Source: Thiohalobacter sp. IOR34 (GTDB taxonomy: Bacteria > Pseudomonadota > Gammaproteobacteria > Thiohalobacterales > Thiohalobacteraceae). From it: DNA of 64,000 nucleotides. The translations under genes and the position numbers were made by a program. This document shows, piece after piece, positions 9,950 through 18,093 of this stretch. Numbering within the stretch: the first letter of the stretch is position 1; every line of letters begins with the position of its first letter. The notes beneath the pieces are model-generated. The model was not told where the DNA came from and ran no database searches. It saw nothing but the letters and a program-made list of their open reading frames with translations. The stretch spans positions 2,567,001 to 2,631,000 of the forward strand of contig NZ_CP128988.1 of assembly GCF_030406045.1 (NCBI RefSeq). Direction: 5' to 3'.

Positions 9950-10606
9950 CCAGACCGCGACCGGGTTGCCTGCCGTATCGCGGCCGGGAGGCCGCTCCTA
10001 CAGGGGTGTGGCGGAATCTCTGTCCCCTTGTAGGAGCGGTCGCCAGGCCGCGACCGGGATGACCGCCAATCGCGGCCGGGAGGCCGCTCCTACAGGGGTG
10101 TGGCGGAACCTTCTGTCCCCTTGTAGGAGCGGTCGCCAGACCGCGATCGGGGTTGCCGCCAAATCGCGGCCGGGAGGCCGCTCCTACAGGGGTGTGGCGG
10201 AACCTCTGTCCCATGTAGGCGCGGTCGCCAGGCCGCGACCGGGATGACCGCCAATCGCGGCCGGGAGGCCGCTCCTACAGGGGTGTGGCGGAACCTCTGT
10301 CCCCTGTAGGCGCGGTCGCCAGGCCGCGACCGGGATGACCGCCAATCGCGGCCGGGAGGCCGCTCCTACAGGGGTGCGGCGGAATCTCTGCCCCGTGTAG
10401 GAGCGGTCGCCAGGCCGCGACCGGGTTGCCGCCAAATCGCGGCCGGGAGGCCGCTCCTACAGGGGTGTGGCGGAACCTCTGCCCCATGTAGGCGCGGTCA
10501 CCAGGCCGCGACCGGGTTGCCTGCCAATCGCGGCCGGGAGGCCGCTCCTACACAAGGGGGCGGCGGAACCTCTGCCCCATGTAGGAGCGGTCGCCAGGCC
10601 GCGATT
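9950..10606. repeat. REP/BIME array C (prmA-accC gap)
   Basis: About 15 palindromic units alternate in orientation with a period of ~92 bp. Forward units read GTAGGAGCGGTCGCCAGGCC, or GTAGGCGCGGTC in several copies (e.g. 10216, 10307, 10487). Inverted units read CGCGGCCGGGAGGCCGCTCC. The spacer GGGGTGTGGCGGAACCTCTG is the one found around the RAYT gene, so arrays B and C probably derive from the same founder pair. The G-to-C change GTAGGCGCGG spreading to neighbours is a marker of recent local duplication. Confidence 0.92.
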
Positions 10607-10630
10607 ACCGCCCTGACCTGGACGCCGCGC

Positions 10631-11971
10631 CTACAGGCCGAGCTTCTTCTCCAGGTAGTGGATGTCGGTGCCGCCCTCGATGAAGGCGGCATCGGCGCAG
10701 ATGTCCTTGTGCAGGTCGATGTTGGTCCTGATGCCGTCGATGACCACTTCGGCCAGGGCGCCGCGCATGCGCGCCAGCGCCACCTCGCGGCTCTCGCCGT
10801 GGGCGATGATCTTGCCGATCATGGAATCGTAGGTCGGCGGCACCGTGTAACCGTTGTAGATGTGGGAATCGACACGGATGCCCGGTCCGCCGGGGGCGTG
10901 GTACTGGGTGATGGTGCCGGGCGAGGGCATGAAGGTGCGGGCGTCCTCGGCATTGATGCGGCACTCGACGGCGTGGCCGATGATGCGGATGTCCTCCTGG
11001 CGGTAGGACAGGCCCTGGCCGGCGGCGATGCGCAGCTGCTCCTTGACGATGTCCACGCCGGTGATCATCTCGGTTACGGGGTGTTCGACCTGGACGCGGG
11101 TGTTCATCTCGATGAAGTAGAACTCGCCGTCCTGATAGAGGAACTCGAAGGTGCCGGCACCGCGGTAGCCGATGCGCCGGCAGGCCTCGGCGCAGCGCTC
11201 GCCCATCTCGGCGCGCTGTTCCGGGGTGATGCCCGGTGCCGGCGCCTCCTCGACCACCTTCTGGTGACGACGCTGCATGGAACAGTCGCGCTCGCCGAGG
11301 TGGATGGCGTTGCCCTCGCCGTCGGCCAGCACCTGGAACTCGACATGACGCGGCCGCTCCAGGTACTTCTCCATGTACACCGTGCCGTTGCCGAAGGCGG
11401 CTGCGGCCTCGGCCTGGGTCAGGGAGATGGCATTGAGCAGATTGGCCTCGGCATGCACCACGCGCATGCCGCGCCCGCCGCCGCCGGCCGCGGCCTTGAT
11501 GATCACCGGGTAGCCGATCTCCCGGGCCAGGCGCAGATTGGTCTCCGGGTCTTCACCCAGCGGCCCGCCGGAGCCGGGCACGGTCGGCACCCCGGCCTCC
11601 TGCATGGCGCGGATGGCCTGTACCTTGTCGCCCATCATGCGGATGGTCTCCGGCCGCGGACCGATGAACACGAAACCGGACAGCTCCACCTGCTCGGCGA
11701 AGTCGGCATTCTCCGACAGGAAGCCGTAACCGGGATGGATGGCCACGGCGTCGGCCACCTCGGCGGCGCTGATCAGGGCCGGAATGTTGAGATAGCTCTC
11801 GGCGGAGGGCGGCGGGCCGATGCATACCGACTCGTCGGCCAGACGCACATGCTTGAGATCCCGGTCGACGGTGGAATACACCGCAACGGTACGGATATCC
11901 AGCTCGCGGCAGGCGCGAAGGATGCGCAGCGCAATCTCGCCGCGGTTGGCAATTACGACTTTATCCAGCAT
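10631..11971 (-). CDS. accC: Acetyl-CoA carboxylase biotin carboxylase subunit
   Basis: AccC carboxylates the biotin of AccB using ATP and bicarbonate, the first half-reaction of fatty-acid synthesis. The 446-residue product has standard length and starts [20 protein letters not shown]. Motifs are [15 protein letters not shown], the glycine-rich ATP loop [29 protein letters not shown] and the catalytic/metal strand [15 protein letters not shown] with [11 protein letters not shown]. It normally follows accB by a few tens of bases. Here ~640 bp carrying a GxxExxY gene and 9-bp-period repeats separate them. Its upstream region therefore consists of repeat arm rather than a normal operon junction. 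Confidence 0.98.
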   Translation of the reverse strand: MLDKVVIANRGEIALRILRACRELDIRTVAVYSTVDRDLKHVRLADESVCIGPPPSAESYLNIPALISAAEVADAVAIHPGYGFLSENADFAEQVELSGFVFIGPRPETIRMMGDKVQAIRAMQEAGVPTVPGSGGPLGEDPETNLRLAREIGYPVIIKAAAGGGGRGMRVVHAEANLLNAISLTQAEAAAAFGNGTVYMEKYLERPRHVEFQVLADGEGNAIHLGERDCSMQRRHQKVVEEAPAPGITPEQRAEMGERCAEACRRIGYRGAGTFEFLYQDGEFYFIEMNTRVQVEHPVTEMITGVDIVKEQLRIAAGQGLSYRQEDIRIIGHAVECRINAEDARTFMPSPGTITQYHAPGGPGIRVDSHIYNGYTVPPTYDSMIGKIIAHGESREVALARMRGALAEVVIDGIRTNIDLHKDICADAAFIEGGTDIHYLEKKLGL

Positions 11972-12015
11972 TTTCTACCGCCACGAGACAGCCACGGAAT
12001 CCATGGAAAAATGTT

Positions 12016-12044
12016 GGCCACGGAATCCACGGAAAAACACGGAA
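12016..12044. repeat. Left 29-bp inverted arm of the GxxExxY cassette
   Basis: The arm begins GGCCACGGAATCCACGGAAA and runs 29 bases. Its reverse complement is present at 12555-12583 with a single mismatch. It is made of 9-mers (CCACGGAAT, CCACGGAAA). More degenerate copies (GCCACGAGACAGCCACGGAA) extend out to about 11980, next to the accC start. The two arms bracket the GxxExxY gene at 12101-12466. Confidence 0.88.
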
Positions 12045-12100
12045 AATCTTCATTGCATTCATATTCACTCAAATATCGTCATGGGTCGCCTGCCAATCAG

Positions 12101-12466
12101 TCAGACCACCATACGTTTGATGACAGCACGTGGATATGTGAAATTGATCAGCAAACCGATTTGTCGGCCACTTACCTTCAGATAATTCAGCAATTGCGCT
12201 TCATGCACCGGCATCAAATTGTCCTGCGCCTTCAGCTCGATCAGGATTCGCCCCTCAACAAGAATATCGACGTAATATTCCCCAACCTCTCTACCCTTGT
12301 ATGACACCTTTAATGGCACCTGCGCCTGTGCCCGGATACCGCGAACCTCAAACTCTCTGATCAACGCCTTCTCATAGACCTTCTCTAGATATCCAGCTCC
12401 AAGAACGCGATAGACCTCATACACACAACTTCTCACCTTATAGGTGAGATCCCTCTCCACCAGCAT
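12101..12466 (-). CDS. GxxExxY protein, PD-(D/E)XK nuclease-like
   Basis: This is a small protein of the GxxExxY family, of unknown role. The family falls in the PD-(D/E)XK nuclease superfamily. The 121-residue product shows the name-giving motif in GAGYLEKVYEKAL (residues ~23-35). A candidate nuclease core follows, EYYVDILVEGRILIELKAQD, with Asp and the E-x-K triad spacing. The C-terminus is YLKVSGRQIGLLINFTYP. It is inserted between accB and accC, where no gene is normally present, and its base composition is visibly lower in GC than its neighbours. It is bracketed by 29-bp near-perfect inverted repeats of the 9-bp-period family, which suggests a discrete mobile cassette. Family call secure; function and mobility inferred. 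Confidence 0.9.
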   Translation of the reverse strand: MLVERDLTYKVRSCVYEVYRVLGAGYLEKVYEKALIREFEVRGIRAQAQVPLKVSYKGREVGEYYVDILVEGRILIELKAQDNLMPVHEAQLLNYLKVSGRQIGLLINFTYPRAVIKRMVV

Positions 12467-12554
12467 CGTCTTCCTCCATGAAAACGAATATCCGCCCTGT
12501 CAGACAGGCCGCCAGCAATATTCACCAAGGTTCACGAAACAAGCAACAACATTC

Positions 12555-12583
12555 TTCCGTGTTTTTCCGTGGATTCCATGGCC
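12555..12583. repeat. Right 29-bp inverted arm of the GxxExxY cassette
   Basis: The arm begins TTCCGTGTTTTTCCGTGGAT and is the inverted partner of 12016-12044 (28 of 29 bases). It continues into further 9-mers, TTTTCGTGGGTTTCGTGGCC, up to 12610, ending a few bases before the accB stop codon. Together the arms define an insertion of about 600 bp within the accBC operon. Confidence 0.88.
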
Positions 12584-12615
12584 ATCATCTTTTCGTGGGT
12601 TTCGTGGCCATGCAC

Positions 12616-13068
12616 CTATTCAATAACAAACAGCGGCTCGCCGAACTCCACCGGCTGGCCGTTCTCGACCAGGATGGCGGCGATGGTGCCGGCCTTGTCG
12701 GCCTCGATCTGGTTGAGCATCTTCATCGCCTCGATGATGCACAGGGTGTCGCCGACGTTGACCCGCTGACCGACCTCGACGAAGGGCGAGGCGCCCGGCG
12801 AGGGGGCGCGGTAGAAGGTGCCGACCATGGGCGAGGTCACCACGTGGCCTGCCGGCAGCTCCTCATTCGGCGCCTCGGCAGGAGCCGCTGCAGGCGCCTC
12901 GGCGACCGGCGGCGGGGGCGGCGGCGCAGTGACGGCCACCGGTGCCGCGGGGGCGGCGGCGGAATAGCGGCTGATGCGCACCGACTCCTCGCCCTCGTGA
13001 ATCTCGATCTCGGCGATGCCGGACTCTTCCAGCAACTCGATCAGCTTTTTGACTTTTCGGATGTCCAT
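12616..13068 (-). CDS. accB: Acetyl-CoA carboxylase biotin carboxyl carrier protein
   Basis: AccB carries the covalently bound biotin that shuttles CO2 from AccC to the carboxyltransferase. I start it at 13068 ([20 protein letters not shown]), the family N-terminus, giving 150 residues; an upstream extension to 13146 has no family similarity. A Pro/Ala-rich linker (residues ~50-75) joins the N-terminal part to the biotinyl domain. That domain contains [15 protein letters not shown] and the biotinylation site [15 protein letters not shown] (Lys of AMKM). It lies 25 bp downstream of aroQ, the usual aroQ-accB-accC order. Confidence 0.97.
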   Translation of the reverse strand: MDIRKVKKLIELLEESGIAEIEIHEGEESVRISRYSAAAPAAPVAVTAPPPPPPVAEAPAAAPAEAPNEELPAGHVVTSPMVGTFYRAPSPGASPFVEVGQRVNVGDTLCIIEAMKMLNQIEADKAGTIAAILVENGQPVEFGEPLFVIE

Positions 13069-13093
13069 GACTGCCTTTACCGTTCTGTTTCGG

Positions 13094-13537
13094 TCACCTG
13101 CGTGACAAATAATCCACCGCGGCCCGCAGCGCCAGCTCGTAGCCAATCGGCCCGAGCCCGCTGATCACGCCGACCGCGATATCGGAAAAATAGGAATGGC
13201 GCCGGAAGGCCTCGCGCGCATGCACGTTGGACAGATGCAGCTCGATGAAGGGGATCTCCACCGCCGCCAGGGCATCGCGCAGCGCCACGCTGGTATGGGT
13301 GAAGGCCGCCGGGTTGAAGACGATGAACTCGACCGCCTCCTCGCGCGCCGCCTGAATACGGCCGACGAGTTCGTGCTCGGCATTGGACTGGAAGCCGCTC
13401 ACTGCCGCCCCCAACTCGGCACCCAGGGTCTCGAGGCGGCCCATGATGGCCGCCAGCGTCTCGGAGCCATAGTGGCCGGGCTCCCGGACGCCCAGGAGGT
13501 TCAGATTGGGGCCGTTCAAGACGAGTATCTGGCGCAT
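13094..13537 (-). CDS. aroQ: 3-dehydroquinate dehydratase, type II
   Basis: AroQ converts 3-dehydroquinate to 3-dehydroshikimate in the shikimate pathway as a dodecamer. The 147-residue product begins [21 protein letters not shown] with the lid-loop residues following (Y of GHYGSETL). It continues with [16 protein letters not shown], the [16 protein letters not shown] segment and [22 protein letters not shown], which hold the catalytic Asn and His. Length and motif order are canonical. It is the first gene of the aroQ-accB-accC operon, so a promoter is expected in 13538-13800, though I cannot point to a convincing one. Confidence 0.97.
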   Translation of the reverse strand: MRQILVLNGPNLNLLGVREPGHYGSETLAAIMGRLETLGAELGAAVSGFQSNAEHELVGRIQAAREEAVEFIVFNPAAFTHTSVALRDALAAVEIPFIELHLSNVHAREAFRRHSYFSDIAVGVISGLGPIGYELALRAAVDYLSRR

Positions 13538-14024
13538 GATGGCGGTTTAGCACCTGTTCCCTGAAAATTCGCCGCAGATCGCCACCGTTTCCTTGAATTC
13601 ACCAAGGACCGGCGGCGTCATTGGTGCGGATTATGCCCCAATACGCGGGGAATTACCATGATTCCGTCACGAACCCCACCGTTTTCCCGAAGTAGGGCAC
13701 CAGATCGAGGCATATCCCCGGGGAGCCACGAACCCGTGGACACCGAAAACGAGATGCCGCCCCCTGTTCCGCGAGGTCGGCGGGCAGTGCCCGCCATCGA
13801 TCGCGGCCGGGAGGCCGCTCCTACATCAAACCGTTCCGCCATCCCCTGTAGGAGCGGCGTCCACGCCGCGATTGCGACGGGGTTCCTGTCGCGGCCTGGA
13901 GACTGCTCCTACGTCAAACCGTGCCGCCATACCCCTGTAGGCGCGGCGTCCACGCCGCAATTGCGATGGGGTTCCTGTCGCGGCCTGGTGACCGCTCCTA
14001 CATCAAACCGTGCCGCCATACCCA
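13538..14024. other. Gap: putative aroQ upstream region plus REP array D
   Basis: 13538-13790 is unique sequence with a GC-rich hairpin, GGCGGGCA-GTGCCCGCC, near 13780 and no gene I can support. From ~13798 to 14008 there are about six REP units: inverted units CGCGGCCGGGAGGCCGCTCC and GTCGCGGCCTGGAGACTGCT, and forward units GTAGGAGCGGCGTCCACGCC and GTAGGCGCGGCGTCCACGCC. The spacer ATCAAACCGTGCCGCCATAC is specific to this array. The array abuts the 3' end of the TPR-sulfotransferase gene. Confidence 0.8.
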
Positions 14025-16100
14025 TTACAACCGGACACAGCCCCCCAACGCCTCTATCAAGGACCCCATGTGACGTTCGTAGTTCTTCCATCGCTGCCTG
14101 GATTTTCTGTAGATCGGCTGCCGGACCTGCTGATAGCTCGCTGTCCAGGCCAACCGCTTGCTCTTGTGGAATTCCAGGCAACGGTCGTCCCACTCAAGGC
14201 CGCAGAACTCGATCAGCCTGCGGCTGTGGTGTTCAGGATCCTCTACCAGATCCTCGTAGCACAGATCGAGAATGGGAACGTTCAGCACATTCTTCCAGTG
14301 CTCCATCAAACGCCGGTATTCCCGGTAATAGCGCCCCAGGTCTTCCAGATCGTTGGTGTACACATGGAATTCACGGAAATTCTGGAAAAAGCACGACAAG
14401 CAGGTGTCCAGCGGATTCCGGACACAATGAATGATACGCGCATCAGGAAACAGCAGTTCTATCAACCCCAGATGCATGAAGTTGCCCGGCATCTTGTCCA
14501 CGACACGATCCGCATCCGGCGCCATCCCGTCCAGGAAATCCAGGTAGGTTTTTGCAAGCCGGTCCATGTCCACCGGCGCCAACTGGCCGATACAGGCAGG
14601 ATAGGCCTGCTCCTTGGACACAATGGCCCTCATGGCCCTGACGAGATCTGGAATATTGTCGAGCTCACCGGCGGGATACACGCGAGGATGGCTGCCTAAA
14701 ATCTGTTCCACCAGCGTCGTCCCAGAACGCGGCATACCGACCACGAACACCGGCCTGTCTGAACGAACGGAGGAACGCGGCAAACCCGCCATGGCCTCCG
14801 GAGTAAAAAACCTGACCGAGGAATCCACCTGTTCCACCATGTGGTGATGATCGTATTTCTCCCGTGACAACTCGTTTCCTTTTTTAAAATACGAAAATGC
14901 CCTGTCATACTCCCTCAACGCGTCCAACTGGCTGCCGAGAGCGAAATAAACGAGCGCGCGATCCGACTCATCCATTTCCTCCTCGCGCGCCAGCACCTTT
15001 TCCAGCACCGCCACCGCTTCTTCCTGGCGATCGACAGCCTTGCTGACCGAGGCAAAAACAATGGCCGCGTCCGTTCGCACCTCTTCGCCTATGAGATAGG
15101 GTTCGAGCAGTTCACAGGCCTTTTGCGGTTGCCCCATCTTCTCGGCGGCATTCGCGGCCATGATTGAGGCATCCTCATTATCGGGCTCTTCGGACAGTAC
15201 GCCCTCGCAGATTTCACTCGTCTTCCCGGGTTGCCCCAGCGCCAGATAGACCGACCCAAGCGCCAGCCGGGTACCGACATGCCCCGGCTCGGCCTCCAGC
15301 GCACGATGCAGATACTGGACTGCCGCCTCGTCATTCCTTTGGGCGCGCAACGCCGCTGCCATTCCCCGGCACGCATCCGCATGTTTTTCGTCGATCTCCA
15401 GAGCTCTGCGAAACTTGCCGATGGCCAGATCGTACTCCCCCCTGGCCAGAAAAATGTTGCCCAGTGCGCTGAAGGGATCGGCATATTCCGGCCTGAGCTC
15501 GATCGCCCTTCTATGGGCGGCTTCCGCTTCCGAATCCCTCCCCAGATCGAACAGCGTAAGCCCCAGGTTGAAATGGATTTCGGGGATATCGGAGGCTGCC
15601 TGCACCGCCGCCTCGTAATGCTCCAGGGCCTCCTCGAACCGCCCGGCCCGCCTGAGCAAATACCCGGCGTTGGCGTGCGCCTTTGCGTAACCCGGCCGCA
15701 AACGGGTTGCCGCCAGATATTCCTCCAAGGCCCCATCATCCCGGCCCTGCGCCTGCAACACCGCCCCAAGATTGAACCGGACGACCGGCTGATCCGCCCA
15801 TAACTTCAGGACCCGCCGGTAACTGGTTTCCGCGGCTGCATATTTACCCACGGCATGAAGCACCATGGCGAGAGCTGAATGATTTTCCGGGTCGTCGCCC
15901 TTGAGCTTGACAGCTTTCCGGCACAGGCGCTCAGCGGCCTGCAGGTTCCCCGCGGCGCGCTCCAGTTCGCCCCACAGCCGCTGGAAAGTCGCCGACTTCT
16001 TCCCGACACCCGCCTGCCGCGCGCAGACAGCCCGGGCTTCGGCGAGCCGCCCGGACTTGACAAGCCCCTGGATCTCTGCGATCAAGGCCCCCGGATTCAT
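14025..16100 (-). CDS. TPR-repeat sulfotransferase (Sulfotransfer_3-like)
   Basis: The 691-residue cytoplasmic protein has about ten tetratricopeptide repeats (residues ~10-410; consensus pieces such as AKAHANAGYLLRRAGRFEEA and PEIHFNLGLTLFDLGRDSEA) followed by a PAPS-dependent sulfotransferase domain. The 5'-phosphosulfate loop is VFVVGMPRSGTTLVEQILGS (451-470). The 3'-phosphate-binding segment is DARIIHCVRNPLDTCLSCFF, with VDKMPGNFMHLGLI just before it. This architecture resembles tyrosylprotein-type sulfotransferases fused to TPRs, so a protein or glycan acceptor is likely but unknown. It is divergent from a paralogue at 16201 across a 100-bp shared upstream region. No signal peptide. Confidence 0.92.
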   Translation of the reverse strand: MNPGALIAEIQGLVKSGRLAEARAVCARQAGVGKKSATFQRLWGELERAAGNLQAAERLCRKAVKLKGDDPENHSALAMVLHAVGKYAAAETSYRRVLKLWADQPVVRFNLGAVLQAQGRDDGALEEYLAATRLRPGYAKAHANAGYLLRRAGRFEEALEHYEAAVQAASDIPEIHFNLGLTLFDLGRDSEAEAAHRRAIELRPEYADPFSALGNIFLARGEYDLAIGKFRRALEIDEKHADACRGMAAALRAQRNDEAAVQYLHRALEAEPGHVGTRLALGSVYLALGQPGKTSEICEGVLSEEPDNEDASIMAANAAEKMGQPQKACELLEPYLIGEEVRTDAAIVFASVSKAVDRQEEAVAVLEKVLAREEEMDESDRALVYFALGSQLDALREYDRAFSYFKKGNELSREKYDHHHMVEQVDSSVRFFTPEAMAGLPRSSVRSDRPVFVVGMPRSGTTLVEQILGSHPRVYPAGELDNIPDLVRAMRAIVSKEQAYPACIGQLAPVDMDRLAKTYLDFLDGMAPDADRVVDKMPGNFMHLGLIELLFPDARIIHCVRNPLDTCLSCFFQNFREFHVYTNDLEDLGRYYREYRRLMEHWKNVLNVPILDLCYEDLVEDPEHHSRRLIEFCGLEWDDRCLEFHKSKRLAWTASYQQVRQPIYRKSRQRWKNYERHMGSLIEALGGCVRL

Positions 16101-16200
16101 TCAAACAACCCCCATAACAATTCGGTTTCTCGCCCTATACTACTCACGAGACCCCCTATTACAAGCGGGAACGCACCAAGCTGTTCGGGAACGATACTCC
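16101..16200. promoter_or_regulatory. Divergent upstream region of two TPR-sulfotransferase genes
   Basis: This 100-bp AT-richer spacer separates two head-to-head paralogues and must hold both start signals. A TATACT hexamer at 16136-16141 is a possible -10 for the plus-strand gene, but I see no good -35 at the right distance. The minus strand offers TTGTTA near 16120. Promoter positions are inference. Confidence 0.35.
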
Positions 16201-18093
16201 ATGAAACCAGGCAGTTTCGACAAGACCATCGTCCGTATCCAGAAGATGGCGGAACGAGGCCAGATCCGCGAGGCCCTTGAAACCCTGCAACAACTGCCTT
16301 CCCGGAACGATCCCCGTCTCCTGACCCTCGAGGGCACGCTGCTCGGACGCAAGGGCGACCCGGCGGGTGCGGAAAAATGCCTCCGCAAGGCGGTCGCGCT
16401 GGCACCCGAGTCGGCTGAAATTCACGCCAATCTCGGGAACGCCCTTTTGGCACTCGGGCGTTCCAGGGAAGCCGCCGACAGCTATCGGCAAGCGACCAGG
16501 CTGCAACCCGCGCTGACACCCGCCTGGCTGATGCTCGGCATGGCGGAACGCCAAAGCGGAAATCTCGACAAGGCGGAGGCGGCCTTTCGGAAAGCCGTCG
16601 AACTATCGCCCTCCTGGCCGGACGCCTGGTACCACCTGGGCAATCTCTACCAACACCGGGGCAAGCCCGCCGAGGCGGTCCGGTGCTACCGGCAGTTGCT
16701 GACACATCACCCCGAGCATGCCGAGGGTCATCACCGCCTGGGCATCAGCCTGGCCTCCCTGGGGCAAACCCCGGAATCGGAGAAACATTTGCGCCGGGCG
16801 CTGGAACTCGCGCCAGACTTCCACCGCGCCCGCATCAACCTCGCCATGGTGCTCACCACCCAGGGACGGAGGAAAGAGGCCCTGCAATGCTGCACGAGCG
16901 TCCTGGAGAAAGAACCCGGTCATCTCGACGCCACTATCATGGCCGCCAACCTTCTCGAACAGTCCGGCGAGGCCGACAAGGCCTATGAACGAATCAGGCC
17001 CCTCCTCGATGCCGGCGTCCGGAACGCGAACCTGGCCCTGGCGTTGGCAGCCCTTGCCAGACCCTTGGGCCTGCATGACGAGGCGATCGCGGCCATTGAG
17101 GACTTGCTGGAATCCCCGGCGGGACTCAGCCACACGAGCCTCAAGAATCTTCATTTCAACCTGGGCCGTCTGCTGGAGGAAAAAGGCGAGTACGACCGCG
17201 CCTTCGAACACTACCGGCGAGGCAACGAAGTACGCAGCCCGGCCTTCGACCGGGGTGCGCTCGACAGGGAAACCGGGGCTGTTCTCACATGCCTGGACCG
17301 CGAGTTTTTCCAACGCGCGCCCCGCGCGGGGCACGGCTCCCGGCGCCCCATCTTCATCGTCGGCATGCCCCGTTCCGGCACCAGCCTGGTCGAGCAGATC
17401 CTTGCCAGCCACCCCGAAGTATTCGGCGCCGGAGAACTCGCGGAGATAGGGCAGATCGCCAAGGCACTTGGCGAACGGCGGGGACAACCCTATCCCCTGT
17501 TCCTCGACGGCCTGGAACAAGACGAGGTGGACAAGGCCGCTGCCCGCTACCTGTCCTTCCTTGAGGAGAAAGACGCCACGACCCGCCATGTGACGGACAA
17601 GATGCCGGGAAACTTCATGTATCTCGGACTCATCGCCCTGCTCTTCCCCGATGCCCGGGTCATTCACTGCGTCCGCGATCCCCTGGATACCTGCCTCTCC
17701 TGCTACTTCCTCGATTTCTTCGAGGCGCTGCCCTGGTCCTACCGCCTGGAGGACCTGGCCACGTATTACAAGGGTTATGAACGAGTCATGACCCACTGGA
17801 AAGCGGTCCTGCCCATGCCCGTTCTGGACGTGCAATATGAAGCCCTGGTCCGGGACCCCGAACCCAACATCCGCAAGCTCCTTGAATTCTGCGAATTGGA
17901 ATGGAACGACGCCTGCCTGCGCTTCCATGAAACTAAAAGGACGGTTGCCACCGCCAGTTACGACCAGGTCCGCCGCCCGCTCTATACGAGCTCTATCGGC
18001 AGATGGAAACGTTTCGCCCGCCACATCGGCCCCTTGATCGAGGCGCTTGGAAAGTCTTTGGATCAGGATTGCCCGGAAACGGCCTCCTCATAG
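16201..18093 (+). CDS. TPR-repeat sulfotransferase, paralogue
   Basis: The 630-residue product, starting MKPGSFDKTIVRIQKMAERG, is a paralogue of the divergently transcribed gene with the same architecture. About nine TPR units (residues ~5-345; e.g. AEIHANLGNALLALGRSREA, PDAWYHLGNLYQHRGKPAEA) are followed by a sulfotransferase domain with phosphosulfate loop IFIVGMPRSGTSLVEQILAS (385-404), VTDKMPGNFMYLGLIALLFP and DARVIHCVRDPLDTCLSCYF. An upstream in-frame extension to 15901 lies antisense within the neighbouring gene and is not credible. Its last 31 bases overlap tail-to-tail with the O-GlcNAc-transferase-like gene, indicating tight packing of the island. The acceptor substrate is unknown. 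Confidence 0.92.
   Translation: MKPGSFDKTIVRIQKMAERGQIREALETLQQLPSRNDPRLLTLEGTLLGRKGDPAGAEKCLRKAVALAPESAEIHANLGNALLALGRSREAADSYRQATRLQPALTPAWLMLGMAERQSGNLDKAEAAFRKAVELSPSWPDAWYHLGNLYQHRGKPAEAVRCYRQLLTHHPEHAEGHHRLGISLASLGQTPESEKHLRRALELAPDFHRARINLAMVLTTQGRRKEALQCCTSVLEKEPGHLDATIMAANLLEQSGEADKAYERIRPLLDAGVRNANLALALAALARPLGLHDEAIAAIEDLLESPAGLSHTSLKNLHFNLGRLLEEKGEYDRAFEHYRRGNEVRSPAFDRGALDRETGAVLTCLDREFFQRAPRAGHGSRRPIFIVGMPRSGTSLVEQILASHPEVFGAGELAEIGQIAKALGERRGQPYPLFLDGLEQDEVDKAAARYLSFLEEKDATTRHVTDKMPGNFMYLGLIALLFPDARVIHCVRDPLDTCLSCYFLDFFEALPWSYRLEDLATYYKGYERVMTHWKAVLPMPVLDVQYEALVRDPEPNIRKLLEFCELEWNDACLRFHETKRTVATASYDQVRRPLYTSSIGRWKRFARHIGPLIEALGKSLDQDCPETASS

Noticed and set aside
13618-13842. 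Small minus-strand frame (74 codons) upstream of aroQ
   Set aside because: Its 5' part is REP sequence and the rest has no recognisable signal or similarity.
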